Assembly (NCBI GenBank): GCA_002435595.1
Contig: DJBL01000068.1
Location: 1-51,600 of the forward strand
From: Stenotrophomonas maltophilia
GTDB lineage: Bacteria > Pseudomonadota > Gammaproteobacteria > Xanthomonadales > Xanthomonadaceae
DNA length: 51,600 bases
Reading direction: 5' to 3'
Of this stretch, positions 25,290-35,133 are shown piece by piece (position 1 is the first letter of the stretch; every line of letters starts with the position of its first letter). Below the pieces are notes generated by a model. The model had not been told where the DNA came from, did not search any database, and saw nothing but the letters and a program-made list of their open reading frames with translations. The translations under genes were made by a program, and so were the position numbers.

Positions 25290-25724
25290 TCAGCCGGCCA
25301 GTTCGGCCTCCAGGCTGATCGGCACCGCACTCAGTGCCTTGGACACCGGACAGTTCTTCTTGGCGTCATCGGCGATCGCACGGAACTGCGCCGCATCGAT
25401 CTTCGGCACCACCGCCTTCACCTTGAGGGTGATCTGCGAAAGCTGCGGTCCGCCTTCCATCGACAGATCCACCTTGGCTTCGGTATCCAGCGAGGTGGGC
25501 ACGAAGCCGGCCTCGGTGAGCTTGGCCGACAGGGCCATGGTGAAGCAGCCGGCGTGCGCGGCGGCGATCAGTTCTTCCGGATTGGTGCCCTTCTCATCGC
25601 CGAAGCGGCTGCTGAAGGCATAGCGGGTTTTGTCCAGCAGGCCACTTTGCGGCGTGCTCAGTTGTCCCTTGCCTGTCTTGAGGTCACCTTCCCAGTGCGC
25701 GGTGGCATGACGCGAAATACCCAT
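25290..25724 (-). CDS. osmC: OsmC-family peroxiredoxin
   Basis: 144 residues. Organic hydroperoxide or peroxide-reducing protein with the two redox cysteines in AHAGCFTMAL and KKNCPVSKAL. The beginning GISRHATAHWEGDLKTGKGQLSTPQSGL is OsmC-like rather than Ohr-like. The start ATG 25724 is used because the signature N-terminus begins there; an open frame extends 80 codons upstream with no domain. Cytosolic; probably induced by osmotic or oxidative stress. It is monocistronic, divergent from the HU-like gene. Confidence 0.93.
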   Translation of the reverse strand: MGISRHATAHWEGDLKTGKGQLSTPQSGLLDKTRYAFSSRFGDEKGTNPEELIAAAHAGCFTMALSAKLTEAGFVPTSLDTEAKVDLSMEGGPQLSQITLKVKAVVPKIDAAQFRAIADDAKKNCPVSKALSAVPISLEAELAG

Positions 25725-26100
25725 TGGTTCGTCTCCTGCGGATGAATGGCAGGGCCAGCATGGACCGGACCGCGTTAGCGCCGCGTCGGGCCGGCGTGGC
25801 AACCGTGGCAGGGCCGCGTGCGGCGCCTGCCGCCGGACCGCGGCCAGGACCGGAAAACCGCTGTTTTCAAGGGGTTTGCGCCATGACGGGTGGGTTCCAC
25901 GCGGTCGCCCCAGGGGCCACGGCGAGCGCCACGACCCCTGTTTTTTGGCTATGTGCTGATGCACTGCGGTAACCGGGAAGCGGGAAATCGCGAATTTTTA
26001 TGCGATTGCCTATTGGCGGCGCCGCATTGTTGCCCTACATTTCGCTTGCCGACGGGGTTCGGCGCGACCAAACAACCAACCGTTCACGGAACAGGAAACC
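25725..26100. promoter_or_regulatory. Divergent intergenic region between osmC and the HU-like gene
   Basis: 376 bp without a supported gene. The A/T-rich stretch near 25985-26010 contains the inverted repeat AATCGC/GCGATT (25986-26007) and is the best place for the promoter of the HU-like gene. AGGAAACC just before 26101 is its ribosome site. Confidence 0.5.
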
Positions 26101-26499
26101 ATGGCAAAGACCGCTAAGAAGGCTGCCCCGAAGAAGGCAGTAAAGAAAGTCGCTACCAAGGCAGCCGCCAAGCCGGCCGCTCCCAAGCCGATCAAGGACG
26201 TACTGAGCAAGTCTGGTCTGGTTGCACACATCGTTGAAGCGTCCGGCGTCGTTGCCAAGGACGTGCGCGCCGTGCTCGCCTCGCTGGAAGGCGCCGTCGC
26301 CGCTTCGGTGCACAAGAAGGGCGCAGGCAGCTTCACCCTGCCGGGCCTGCTGAAGATCACCACCGTCAGCGTGCCGGCCAAGCCGAAGCGCAAGGGCATC
26401 AACCCGTTCACCAAGGAAGAGCAGTGGTTCGCCGCCAAGCCGGCTTCCACCAAGCTGAAGGTGCGTCCGCTCAAGAAGCTCAAGGACGCTGCGCTGTAA
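26101..26499 (+). CDS. HU/IHF-like histone-like DNA-binding protein with basic N-terminal tail
   Basis: 132 residues. The first ~30 residues are a Lys/Ala/Pro-rich tail (AKTAKKAAPKKAVKKVATK), similar to the tails of eukaryotic or bacterial H1-like proteins. The HU/IHF fold follows (about 33-110: IKDVLSKSGLVAHIVEASGVV, AVLASLEGAVAASVHKKGAGSFTLPGLLKI, INPFTKEEQ). The arm ends in basic residues (KLKVRPLKKLKD). It is probably an abundant nucleoid protein. A SET-domain protein is encoded 2.6 kb away; lysine-rich tails are typical substrates of such enzymes. A strong terminator follows. Confidence 0.9.
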   Translation: MAKTAKKAAPKKAVKKVATKAAAKPAAPKPIKDVLSKSGLVAHIVEASGVVAKDVRAVLASLEGAVAASVHKKGAGSFTLPGLLKITTVSVPAKPKRKGINPFTKEEQWFAAKPASTKLKVRPLKKLKDAAL

Positions 26500-26525
26500 T
26501 CAGCGCGCTTCCTGCAGCACCCGGA

Positions 26526-26555
26526 CGGGACGGCCATGGCCGTCCCGTTCTTTTT
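26526..26555 (+). terminator. Rho-independent terminator of the HU-like gene
   Basis: A perfect palindrome with arms ACGGGACGGCC and GGCCGTCCCGT around AT is followed by TCTTTTT, 27 bp past the stop. Confidence 0.92.
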
Positions 26556-26758
26556 GGGCGGCCGCACCGATGGCGCAACACAGCGTTGCCCGGCCTGGCC
26601 GGTCGCCCCCGCAGGCGCGCAAACCCCACTGCCGTGGCCCTCGCCGGGCATTGCGGCGGTGCTGGAACGCTCAGGGTGGAACACTGCGTGCGACCGCCCC
26701 GGTCGCTGCCGGGCATCGGCACGCCTATGGTGGGCCTGTCCCCACAGCGCCCACTGCC

Positions 26759-27067
26759 ATGACCAGCCCTTCCCAGCGTTACCGCATTACCGTCACCCCG
26801 ATCGAGAAGGACGGGTTGCAGTGCAGCGGCCGCTGCACGATCGAACTGGAGCACCGCGCCCAGCAGGACTGGATGCGCCTGCTGGAAGTGGCACGCCGGC
26901 AAAGCGGGTTGAGCGGCGACGAACGCGCCGCGGCGATCGTGGCCACCCAGCTGCTGCACGACCTGGCCCGCCGCCATGCGCAGGAGCCGGACCATGCCCT
27001 GACCCGCCTTCAACCGCAGCTGGGCCAGGTGCTCGACGCCCTGCAGGACATTCAGCAGACGCCCTGA
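26759..27067 (+). CDS. DUF3861-domain protein
   Basis: 102 residues, cytosolic and small. The N-terminal YRITVTPIEKDGLQCSGRCTIELEHRAQQDWMRLLEVARR matches the DUF3861 pattern (YRI..TP.. and a short helical core). The helical C-terminus is LSGDERAAAIVATQLLHDLA..HALTRLQPQL. The frame is open further upstream without a start that has a ribosome site; ATG 26759 is preferred. Unknown function. Confidence 0.78.
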   Translation: MTSPSQRYRITVTPIEKDGLQCSGRCTIELEHRAQQDWMRLLEVARRQSGLSGDERAAAIVATQLLHDLARRHAQEPDHALTRLQPQLGQVLDALQDIQQTP

Positions 27068-27118
27068 GCGCGTCGCACGGCCGCTACACTCTGCGCTCCT
27101 CCGGGGGAGAGTCCCGCC

Positions 27119-27640
27119 ATGCGCCGTGCCCTGTTCCTGCTTCCGCTCCTGCTGGGCGGCTGTTCCTGCCATCGTGACACCGAGGCCACCGGCGACAGCG
27201 CCGCGTCGACCGCCACCGCCACCGCCGCCCAAGCGCAGGCCGCAGCCTACGACGCGCTGGAGCCGATTCCGATCCATGCACTCAGTGCAGTCGCCGCTGG
27301 CGCCGACAACGAGGGCACGGTGGTACGCCACTACCTCAATGCCGTGATGCGCGGCGATCGCGCGGCGGCCGATGCGTTCTGGAGCGGCGGCCGGACCGGC
27401 TACGCCGATGATGCGGTGCTGCGCGAACTGTCCGGCCTGCGCACGCTGCGGGTGGATACCGATTCGCCGATCGCGCGCGACGATGAGTACCCGTCGCGGT
27501 TGCGCGAGGTGCCGGTACAGATCCGCGCGACCACCGCCGACGGCGTGCAGCGCTACACCGGCTGGTACCGCCTGCAGCCCAGGCCCGACGGCAGTGGCTG
27601 GGAACTGCACGGCGCCTCCCTGCAGCCGGTGCTGGAGTAA
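27119..27640 (+). CDS. Hypothetical lipoprotein
   Basis: 173 residues. A short signal peptide ends in a lipobox LLGGC (further Cys two residues later), then a Thr/Ala linker and an NTF2-like core (about 60-165: GTVVRHYLNAVMRGDRAAADAFWSGG, DDEYPSRLREVPVQIRATTADGVQRYTGWYRLQPRPDGSGWELHGASL). NTF2-like domains occur in many small envelope lipoproteins; no ligand can be read. GGGGGAGAG lies 8 bases before the start. Confidence 0.82.
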   Translation: MRRALFLLPLLLGGCSCHRDTEATGDSAASTATATAAQAQAAAYDALEPIPIHALSAVAAGADNEGTVVRHYLNAVMRGDRAAADAFWSGGRTGYADDAVLRELSGLRTLRVDTDSPIARDDEYPSRLREVPVQIRATTADGVQRYTGWYRLQPRPDGSGWELHGASLQPVLE

Positions 27641-27735
27641 GCCGGGACCACCTGCGGCGGCAGGGCCGTGCGGCATCCAAGCTGGATTCAGCCGAAGGCG
27701 CTATCGTTGGCCTCTCTCTTCCACGGCCTGACACC

Positions 27736-28332
27736 ATGAACGCACGCCCGCTGCTGTCCCGCCTCGCCGCCTGCACGGTGCTGATCGCTGCCGCGGTCGG
27801 CGCACAGGCGGCACCCAGTGTTTCCGGCCGCCAGTTGTCGGTCGGCGCCGCCGATGTCCAGCACTACCTTGATGGCAGCTTTCCGCGTACCCAGGACGCG
27901 CTCGGCGGCCTGATCGCCATGACCATGAGCCACCCCAAACTGGCCCTGCCGCAGGGCAACCGGCTCGACCTGGGGTTCGACGTGGCCATGGCCACCGCCG
28001 GCAGTGCGCCGGCGGCCCTGGGCAAGGTCAAGCTGAGCAGCGGCCTGCGCTATGACGCGCAGACCCAGGGCTTCCATCTGGACCAACCCACCGTGGACGA
28101 CTTCACCCCGGCCAACAATGGGGGCCGCCTGGATTCGCGTACGCGCAGCCTGCTCAACGCCTGGCTGACCGACTACGCGCGCCGCGAGCCGATCTACAAG
28201 ATCGACCCGACCGTGGCCGGCGTGCTCGGCGCCCTGCAGGTGCAGTCGGCACAGGTGGAGAACGGCAAGCTGGTGGTCACCTTCAACCAGGATCTGGGCA
28301 AGCTCGTCCCGGCGGGCATGCTGGGCAAATGA
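27736..28332 (+). CDS. DUF1439-family exported protein (YceB-like)
   Basis: 198 residues with a signal peptide (about 1-25, ending GAQA). The mature sequence (SVSGRQLSVGAADVQHYLDGSFPRTQDALGGLIAMTMSHPKLALPQGNRLDLGFDVAMA) fits the DUF1439/YceB pattern, a TULIP-like beta-rich lipid-binding fold reported from structures of related lipoproteins. Here the signal has no convincing lipobox (Cys appears only near the start), so it is probably soluble periplasmic. Confidence 0.72.
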   Translation: MNARPLLSRLAACTVLIAAAVGAQAAPSVSGRQLSVGAADVQHYLDGSFPRTQDALGGLIAMTMSHPKLALPQGNRLDLGFDVAMATAGSAPAALGKVKLSSGLRYDAQTQGFHLDQPTVDDFTPANNGGRLDSRTRSLLNAWLTDYARREPIYKIDPTVAGVLGALQVQSAQVENGKLVVTFNQDLGKLVPAGMLGK

Positions 28333-28336
28333 TGCC

Positions 28337-28408
28337 GGCGTGCACCGACCCACGGCCGGTGCCTGCCGGATGATCGGCCAGCAGGGACCGACCGCGGTCG
28401 GTCCCTGC
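28337..28408. repeat. Pair of palindromes between convergent genes
   Basis: Two inverted repeats: GCACCG/CGGTGC around 28338-28358, and a perfect 13-bp stem (GCAGGGACCGACC with GGTCGGTCCCTGC, loop GC) at 28381-28408. They resemble REP-type repeats of Stenotrophomonas, and the second may serve as a bidirectional terminator although T-runs are missing. Confidence 0.6.
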
Positions 28409-28412
28409 CTGG

Positions 28413-28955
28413 TCAGCCGGCCAGCGCCTTGGCCACCGCGTCGGCAAACGCGGGAATGTCATCGGGCTTGCGGCTGGTGATCACGTTGCCGTCCACCACC
28501 ACCTCCGCATCGCGCCACTGCGCGCCGGCATTGCCCAGGTCGGTCTTCAGCGACGGCCACGACGTTACCGCACGGCCCTTGGCCAGGCCCGATTCCACCA
28601 GCAACCAGGGCCCATGGCAGATCGCCGCGACCGGCTTGCCGCTGGCGCCGAAATCGCGAATGAATGCCACCGCCTGGGGATCGATGCGCAGCTTGTCCGG
28701 GTTGATCACCCCGCCCGGCAGCACCAGCGCGTCGTAGGCCTCGGCCTTGGCGCTGGCCAGCGACTGGTCCACTGCCACGCCCTGGCCCCAGTCCTTGCCC
28801 TTCCAGCCGCGGATTTCGCTGGCATCGCCCGGCGCGATCACCGCCACCTGGGCACCCCAGGATTCCAGCAGGCGCTTGGGCTCCTGCAGCTCGGACTGCT
28901 CGAAACCATCGGTGGCCAGGATGGCGACCTGCTTACCATTGAGTGCGTGTGCCAT
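28413..28955 (-). CDS. PfpI/DJ-1-type glutamine amidotransferase-like protein
   Basis: 180 residues. DJ-1/PfpI superfamily member with the nucleophile elbow AICHGPWLLVES (Cys) and the partner acid and histidine region. The N-terminus is VAILATDGFEQSELQEPKRLLESWGAQVAVIAP, and LVLPGGVINPDKLR is typical. Similar proteins are stress-response chaperones, deglycases or proteases (YhbO/PfpI); the exact activity is debated. The start 28955 is chosen because GGAG lies 6 bases upstream; the frame is open much further without features. Confidence 0.9.
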   Translation of the reverse strand: MAHALNGKQVAILATDGFEQSELQEPKRLLESWGAQVAVIAPGDASEIRGWKGKDWGQGVAVDQSLASAKAEAYDALVLPGGVINPDKLRIDPQAVAFIRDFGASGKPVAAICHGPWLLVESGLAKGRAVTSWPSLKTDLGNAGAQWRDAEVVVDGNVITSRKPDDIPAFADAVAKALAG

Positions 28956-29127
28956 GGAAGGCTCCATTGGAAAGGAGCCTCCAGTCTGGTCGGATACGCA
29001 TTGGGCAGCAGTGACCAGCATGTGCAGGCCGCGTGCGCGCAGCCGCGTTGCGCAGCCGCGGCGGTCAGGCGCTGATGCCGTGGCGGGCCGGCAACCGGTG
29101 CTGCCGGGCGCGTTCAGCACATGCCGG

Positions 29128-29595
29128 TCAGCGCTTGGGCTGCAGCATCGTGCCGGTGCACTTCTTCGCGCCGCAGCGGCATTCCCAGATCTTCTTCAGG
29201 CGCGCGGTGTGGCGCTCGGCCAGGGTGATGCCGTAGTTGTAGGTCAGCTCATCGCCGGGCTGGATGTCCTTGATCGCCTCGATGAACACCTTGTCCTCGC
29301 GGCGGTTGTCACCCTCGGCTTCCTCGATCACCGCTTCGCAGTTCGGGTCGCAGCTGTGGTTCAGCCAGCGCGCATCGTTGCCTTTGTAATTGGCATCGAT
29401 GACGTAATCGTCGTTCAAGGTGAACAGGAAGGTGTGACCACTCTCCACGTCCCCGGTATCATCTGCGTCCACGTCGGCATGGCTGCGCAGCAGACCCTTG
29501 TACTGGATGACCCGCTCGCCCTGCTTGATCGGTGCCAGCGCGAACACGCCGTTACCGTGGATGGAGGACTTGCGGGCTTGGATCTTCTTGGGCAT
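29128..29595 (-). CDS. SET-domain protein-lysine methyltransferase-like protein
   Basis: 155 residues, almost entirely a SET domain: IHGNGVFALAPIKQGERVIQYKG (N-SET, SAM-site GNG), NDARWLNHSCDPNCEA (NHSC, SAM/pseudoknot) and PGDELTYNYG (catalytic Tyr region). A post-SET Cys cluster CRCGAKKCTGTM follows, which would bind zinc with the NHSC cysteine. Bacterial SET proteins exist in Xanthomonadaceae and Chlamydia; predicted substrates include histone-like proteins. The start ATG 29595 precedes MPKKIQARKSS. A divergent promoter region separates it from the suf operon. Confidence 0.9.
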   Translation of the reverse strand: MPKKIQARKSSIHGNGVFALAPIKQGERVIQYKGLLRSHADVDADDTGDVESGHTFLFTLNDDYVIDANYKGNDARWLNHSCDPNCEAVIEEAEGDNRREDKVFIEAIKDIQPGDELTYNYGITLAERHTARLKKIWECRCGAKKCTGTMLQPKR

Positions 29596-29710
29596 CTGGC
29601 TGGCCGTTGCGGAAGGTAGGCCCCGATTCTCGCTTAATCTTTGTGATTGCCAAAGCGACGCGCCGCCCCACCCCCACGCCCCTGGCCGGACCGCCCCTGA
29701 ACGGGGTGGG

Positions 29711-29739
29711 TTGGATGCCCGCCGATAAAAGCGTACAAT
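29711..29739 (+). promoter_or_regulatory. Sigma-70 promoter of the suf operon
   Basis: TTGGAT (29711-29716), a 17-bp spacer and TACAAT (29734-29739), about 30 bp upstream of the regulator's ATG. Because the transcript starts with the Rrf2 regulator, autorepression is likely, but I did not find a certain operator. Confidence 0.75.
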
Positions 29740-29769
29740 TTCAGTCCGCTTTATGGTTCTGCCTTCCCC

Positions 29770-30222
29770 ATGCTCCGCGTCACCAAGCTCACCGATTACG
29801 CCACCGTCGTGCTGACCGTGCTCGCCGCCCGTCCGGGCGAGGTGCTCAGTGCCACCGAGTTGGCCGAGTTCGCCCGTCTCGAACCGCCCACCGTCAGCAA
29901 GCTGCTCAAGCCGCTGGCCCAGGCCGGCCTGGTAGAGGGGCTGCGCGGCGTGCGCGGCGGCTACCGCCTGACCCGCCCGGCCGACCGGATCACCCTGTTC
30001 GAGATCGTCGAAGCAATGGAAGGCCCGCTGGGGCTGACCGAGTGCGCCCACGACCACAGCCAGTGCGGACGCGAGCTGCAATGCGGCGCGCGCAGCAGCT
30101 GGCGGATGATCAACGACGTGGTCTCCGAAGCACTGCGCGCGGTCAGCCTGGCGCAGATCCTGCCCCCTCTTCCCCTTGTTGACGCTTCGCGCCGCGTGAT
30201 CGCGGCCGATGTCGTCTCCTGA
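29770..30222 (+). CDS. SUF-system Fe-S assembly regulator (Rrf2 family)
   Basis: 150 residues. Winged-helix Rrf2/IscR-family repressor that senses Fe-S status. The N-terminal HTH is MLRVTKLTDYATVVLTVLA with LEPPTVSKLLKPL as recognition part, the wing is GVRGGYRLTRP, and the cluster cysteines are Cys92, Cys99 and Cys105 (ECAHDHSQCGRELQC). It heads the suf operon, 16 bp before sufB. It most likely represses the operon when its [2Fe-2S] cluster is loaded. Confidence 0.93.
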   Translation: MLRVTKLTDYATVVLTVLAARPGEVLSATELAEFARLEPPTVSKLLKPLAQAGLVEGLRGVRGGYRLTRPADRITLFEIVEAMEGPLGLTECAHDHSQCGRELQCGARSSWRMINDVVSEALRAVSLAQILPPLPLVDASRRVIAADVVS

Positions 30223-30238
30223 TCCACAGGCAGCCCCC

Positions 30239-31714
<1,476 letters not shown>

Positions 31715-31743
31715 CCCGACAGCCGCCTTCGTTTGAATTTTTC

Positions 31744-31766
31744 AGCCACGCATGGCGTGGCTCTAC
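31744..31766 (-). repeat. SMAG-type repeat between sufB and sufC
   Basis: On the minus strand GTAG is followed by AGCCACGC CAT GCGTGGCT, a perfect 8-bp stem. It lies 15 bp upstream of the sufC ATG inside the operon, and so forms a hairpin in the mRNA. Confidence 0.82.
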
Positions 31767-31780
31767 CCCGGATTCGTATC

Positions 31781-32545
31781 ATGCTGAAGATCGACAACCT
31801 CCACGCCCGCATCGGCGACAAGGAAATCCTCAAGGGCCTCTCGCTGGACGTGAAGCCGGGCCAGGTGCATGCCATCATGGGCCCCAACGGTGCCGGCAAG
31901 TCCACCCTGGGCAACGTGCTGGCCGGCCGCGACGGCTATGACGTGAGCGAAGGCAGCGTGCAGTTCGAAGGCCGCGACCTGCTCGAGCTGGCGCCGGAAG
32001 AACGCGCCGCCGCCGGCCTGTTCCTGGCCTTCCAGTACCCGGTGGAAATCCCCGGCGTGAACAACACCTACTTCCTGCGCGCCGCGCTCAACGCCCAGCG
32101 CAAGGCGCGCGGCGAGGAAGAACTGGACTCCATGCAGTTCCTCAAGCTGGTACGGCAGAAGCTGGCCGTGCTGCACCTGAAGGACGAACTGCTGCACCGC
32201 GGCGTCAACGAAGGCTTCTCCGGCGGGGAGAAGAAGCGCAACGAAATCTTCCAGCTGGCCGTGCTCGAGCCGAAGCTGGCGATCCTGGACGAAACCGATT
32301 CGGGCCTGGATATCGACGCGCTCAAGAGCGTGGCCGACGGCGTCAACGCGCTGCGCTCGCCGGACCGCTCGTTCCTGGTCATCACCCACTACCAGCGCCT
32401 GCTCGATTACATCAAGCCGGACGTGGTGCATGTGCTGGCCGACGGCAAGATCGTGCAGAGCGGCGGCCCGGAACTGGCCCTGGAACTGGAAGCCCACGGC
32501 TACCACTTCCTCAAGGACCGCGTGGTGCCGGAGGCGGCGGTCTGA
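31781..32545 (+). CDS. sufC: Fe-S cluster assembly ATPase SufC
   Basis: 254 residues. ABC-type ATPase of the SufBCD complex: Walker A GPNGAGKSTLGNVLAG, signature FSGGEKKRNEIFQ, Walker B LAILDETDSGLDID and H-loop VITHYQRLLDY. The ATG at 31781 is the start; the frame is open 16 codons upstream into the SMAG repeat. Its stop overlaps the sufD start (TGATG at 32543-32547). The ribosome site region is crowded by the SMAG palindrome. Confidence 0.97.
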   Translation: MLKIDNLHARIGDKEILKGLSLDVKPGQVHAIMGPNGAGKSTLGNVLAGRDGYDVSEGSVQFEGRDLLELAPEERAAAGLFLAFQYPVEIPGVNNTYFLRAALNAQRKARGEEELDSMQFLKLVRQKLAVLHLKDELLHRGVNEGFSGGEKKRNEIFQLAVLEPKLAILDETDSGLDIDALKSVADGVNALRSPDRSFLVITHYQRLLDYIKPDVVHVLADGKIVQSGGPELALELEAHGYHFLKDRVVPEAAV

Positions 32546-33807
32546 TGAGCGTCCTGCTCGATTCCCTCGCCAGCGGCTTCTGCGGCAGCGACGCACGTCG
32601 CGCCGAACTGGATGCCGCCCTGCAGGCCGGCCTGCCCGGCCCGCGTACCGAAGCCTGGAAGTACACCTCGCTGCGCCAGCTTGAACGCCGCAGCTTCAGC
32701 CCCGCGCCGCTGGTGGCCGTCGAGGTCGATCCCGCGCTGCTGGCCGACATTCCGTCGCCGCGCCTGGTGTTCGTCAACGGCCGCCCGTCGCAGGCACTGA
32801 GCGATGTGGCCGCGCTGCCGGCCGGCATCCAGCTGCAGACCCTGTCCTCGGCGCTGGCCGCCGGCGACGAGGCCCTGCGCTTCCTCGGCCGCCGTTTCGA
32901 GCGTAGCGACGAAGTGTTCGCACGGCTCAACGCCGCCCTCGCCGATGAAGGCGTGGTGGTGCGCGTGGAAGACGGTGCACAGGTCGAACTGCCGCTGCAG
33001 CTGGTGTTCGTCAGCGTGGCCGACGGCAGCGACCTGGCCTGGCACCATCGCCACCTGATCGAACTGCGCGCCGGTGCGTCGCTGGGCGTGGTCGAGCACC
33101 ACCTCCACGTGGGCGATGCCGCGCACCTGGGCAACACCCTTGTGCACGTGCACCTGGCCCAGGATGCGGTGCTCTCGCACGCCCGCGTGCAGGCCGACAG
33201 CGCGCGCGGCACCACCCTGCTGCGCACCGACGCGGTGCTGGCGCGCAACGCGCAGTACCGCCGCATCGACCTGGAACTGGGTGCCGCGCTCAGCCGCCAC
33301 GAGCTCAACGTGCGCCTGGAAGGCGACAACGCCCAGCTCACCGCCAACGGCGTGCTGCTCGGCAACGCCCGCCGCCATGTCGATACCCGCCTGGGCATCG
33401 AGCACATCGCACGCGACACCACCTCGGAAATGGTCTGGCGCGGCGTGGCCGCCCAGCGCAGCCGCGTGGTGTTCCATGGGGGCATCCATATCCGTGCCGG
33501 CGCCGATGGCACCGACGCCAACCTGTCCAACAAGAACCTGCTGCTGTCGGCCGACGCCGAGATCGATACCCAGCCCACGCTGGTGATCGACGCCGACGAG
33601 GTCAAGGCCGCGCACGGCGCCACCGTGGGCCAGCTCGATGCCAACGCGCTGTTCTACCTGCGCTCGCGCGGCCTGCCCGCCGACCAGGCCCAGCAGTTGC
33701 TCAGCGCCGCGTTCTGCCATGAACCGCTGAACGCGCTGGATGCCCGCCTGACCGAACAACTGCGCCGCCAGCTCGACCTGGCCCTGGCCCGGGCAGGCGT
33801 GGCATGA
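32545..33807 (+). CDS. sufD: Fe-S cluster assembly protein SufD
   Basis: 420 residues. SufB paralogue and partner in the scaffold complex. N-terminal helices (PGPRTEAWKYTSLRQLERRSF) precede the right-handed beta-helix core (ELRAGASLGVVEHHLHVGDAAHLGNTLVHVHL) and the typical C-terminal NASLSNKNLLLSADAEIDTQPTL-type region (TDANLSNKNLLLSADAEID, VKAAHGATVGQLD, FYLRSRGL). Coupled by overlapping codons to sufC before it and to sufS after it (ATGA at 33804-33807). Confidence 0.95.
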   Translation: MSVLLDSLASGFCGSDARRAELDAALQAGLPGPRTEAWKYTSLRQLERRSFSPAPLVAVEVDPALLADIPSPRLVFVNGRPSQALSDVAALPAGIQLQTLSSALAAGDEALRFLGRRFERSDEVFARLNAALADEGVVVRVEDGAQVELPLQLVFVSVADGSDLAWHHRHLIELRAGASLGVVEHHLHVGDAAHLGNTLVHVHLAQDAVLSHARVQADSARGTTLLRTDAVLARNAQYRRIDLELGAALSRHELNVRLEGDNAQLTANGVLLGNARRHVDTRLGIEHIARDTTSEMVWRGVAAQRSRVVFHGGIHIRAGADGTDANLSNKNLLLSADAEIDTQPTLVIDADEVKAAHGATVGQLDANALFYLRSRGLPADQAQQLLSAAFCHEPLNALDARLTEQLRRQLDLALARAGVA

Positions 33808-35060
33808 ACCTGTCCACCCCGCGCCCGGTCACCGATTCCACGGTGGCCCCGGACTGGGACCGCGTGCGTCTGGATTTCCCGCTGTTGATGCGCGAAGTGC
33901 ACGGCAAGCCGCTGGTCTATTTCGACAACGCCAACACCGGCCAGAAGCCGGTGCAGGTGATCGGCGCGGTGGACGAGTTCTACCGCCGCTACAACGCCAA
34001 CGTCAGCCGCGCGGTGCACGCGCTGGGCACCGAAGCCACCGAGGCCTACGAAGGTGCGCGCACCAAGCTGGCGCGCTTCCTCAATGTGCGTGCCAGCGAG
34101 CTGGTGCTGTGCAGCGGCACCACCTTCGCACTCAACCTGGTGGCCTACTCGTGGGCCTTGCCGCGGCTGAAGGCAGGCGATGTCATCCTGGTCTCGCGGA
34201 TGGAGCACCACGCCAACATCGTGCCGTGGCAGCTGGTCGCCGAACGCACGGGGGCCACGATCCGCGTGGCCGAGATCACCCCCGACGGTGCGCTCGACCT
34301 GGATGCCCTGCGCCGTGCCATGACCGCCGAGGTCAAGCTGCTGGCCGTGGCCCATGTGTCCAACGTGCTGGGCACGGTCAACCCGGTCCGCGAGATCTGC
34401 CGCGAAGCGCGCAAGCGCGGCATCATCACCGTGGTCGACGGTTCGCAGGCGGTGCCGCACCGCAAGGTCGACGTGGCCGCGATCGGCTGCGACTTCTATG
34501 CCATCACCGGCCACAAAATGTGCGGCCCGACCGGCACCGGCGCGCTGTGGGCGCGCCGCGAGCACCTCGATGCCATGCCGCCGTTCATCGGTGGCGGCGA
34601 GATGATCAAGGAAGTGAGCTTCGAGGGCACCGTGTTCAACGATGCCCCGCACAAGTTCGAAGCCGGCACTCCCAACATCGCCGGTTTCATCGGCCTGGGC
34701 GTGGCGGTGGACTACCTCGACTCGCTGGGCCTGGACCACGTGGAAGCACGCGAAAGCGAACTGCTGGCGCACTTCAACGAAGAGCTCGGCAAGATCGATG
34801 GCCTGCGCATCTTCGGCACCACCCCGGACAAGGCCGCCGTGGTGTCCTTCCTGGTCGAAGGGGCGCACTCGCACGACCTGGCCACCCTGCTGGACCTGGA
34901 AGGCGTGGCCGTGCGCTCAGGCCAGCACTGCGCGCACCCGCTGCTGCAGTACTACGGCGTGACCGCGACCTGCCGCGCCTCGCTGGCCTTCTACAACACC
35001 CACGCGGAGATCGAACGCTTCATCGTGGCGTTGAACAAGGTGCGCAAGCTGCTGGGCTGA
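33804..35060 (+). CDS. sufS: Cysteine desulfurase SufS
   Basis: 418 residues. PLP-dependent aminotransferase-fold enzyme (class V) that takes sulfur from cysteine. The PLP lysine is in DFYAITGHKMCGPTG, and the catalytic cysteine is in RSGQHCAHPLL. The N-terminus is PVTDSTVAPDWDRVRLDFPLL with YFDNANTGQKP. Most SufS enzymes need SufE or SufU to pass sulfur on; none is seen in this operon. The stop is followed by a terminator hairpin at 35087-35110. Confidence 0.96.
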   Translation: MNLSTPRPVTDSTVAPDWDRVRLDFPLLMREVHGKPLVYFDNANTGQKPVQVIGAVDEFYRRYNANVSRAVHALGTEATEAYEGARTKLARFLNVRASELVLCSGTTFALNLVAYSWALPRLKAGDVILVSRMEHHANIVPWQLVAERTGATIRVAEITPDGALDLDALRRAMTAEVKLLAVAHVSNVLGTVNPVREICREARKRGIITVVDGSQAVPHRKVDVAAIGCDFYAITGHKMCGPTGTGALWARREHLDAMPPFIGGGEMIKEVSFEGTVFNDAPHKFEAGTPNIAGFIGLGVAVDYLDSLGLDHVEARESELLAHFNEELGKIDGLRIFGTTPDKAAVVSFLVEGAHSHDLATLLDLEGVAVRSGQHCAHPLLQYYGVTATCRASLAFYNTHAEIERFIVALNKVRKLLG

Positions 35061-35086
35061 CCGCACCCGGTCCTTGGCTGCCCCGC

Positions 35087-35110
35087 AACGCCGCGAGAGA
35101 TCGCGGCGTT
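35087..35110 (+). terminator. Hairpin terminator of the suf operon
   Basis: AACGCCGCGA and TCGCGGCGTT form a perfect 10-bp stem with loop GAGA, followed by CTGCGTTC. The T-run is weak. Confidence 0.65.
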
Positions 35111-35133
35111 CTGCGTTCAGGCGCGTTGCACCA

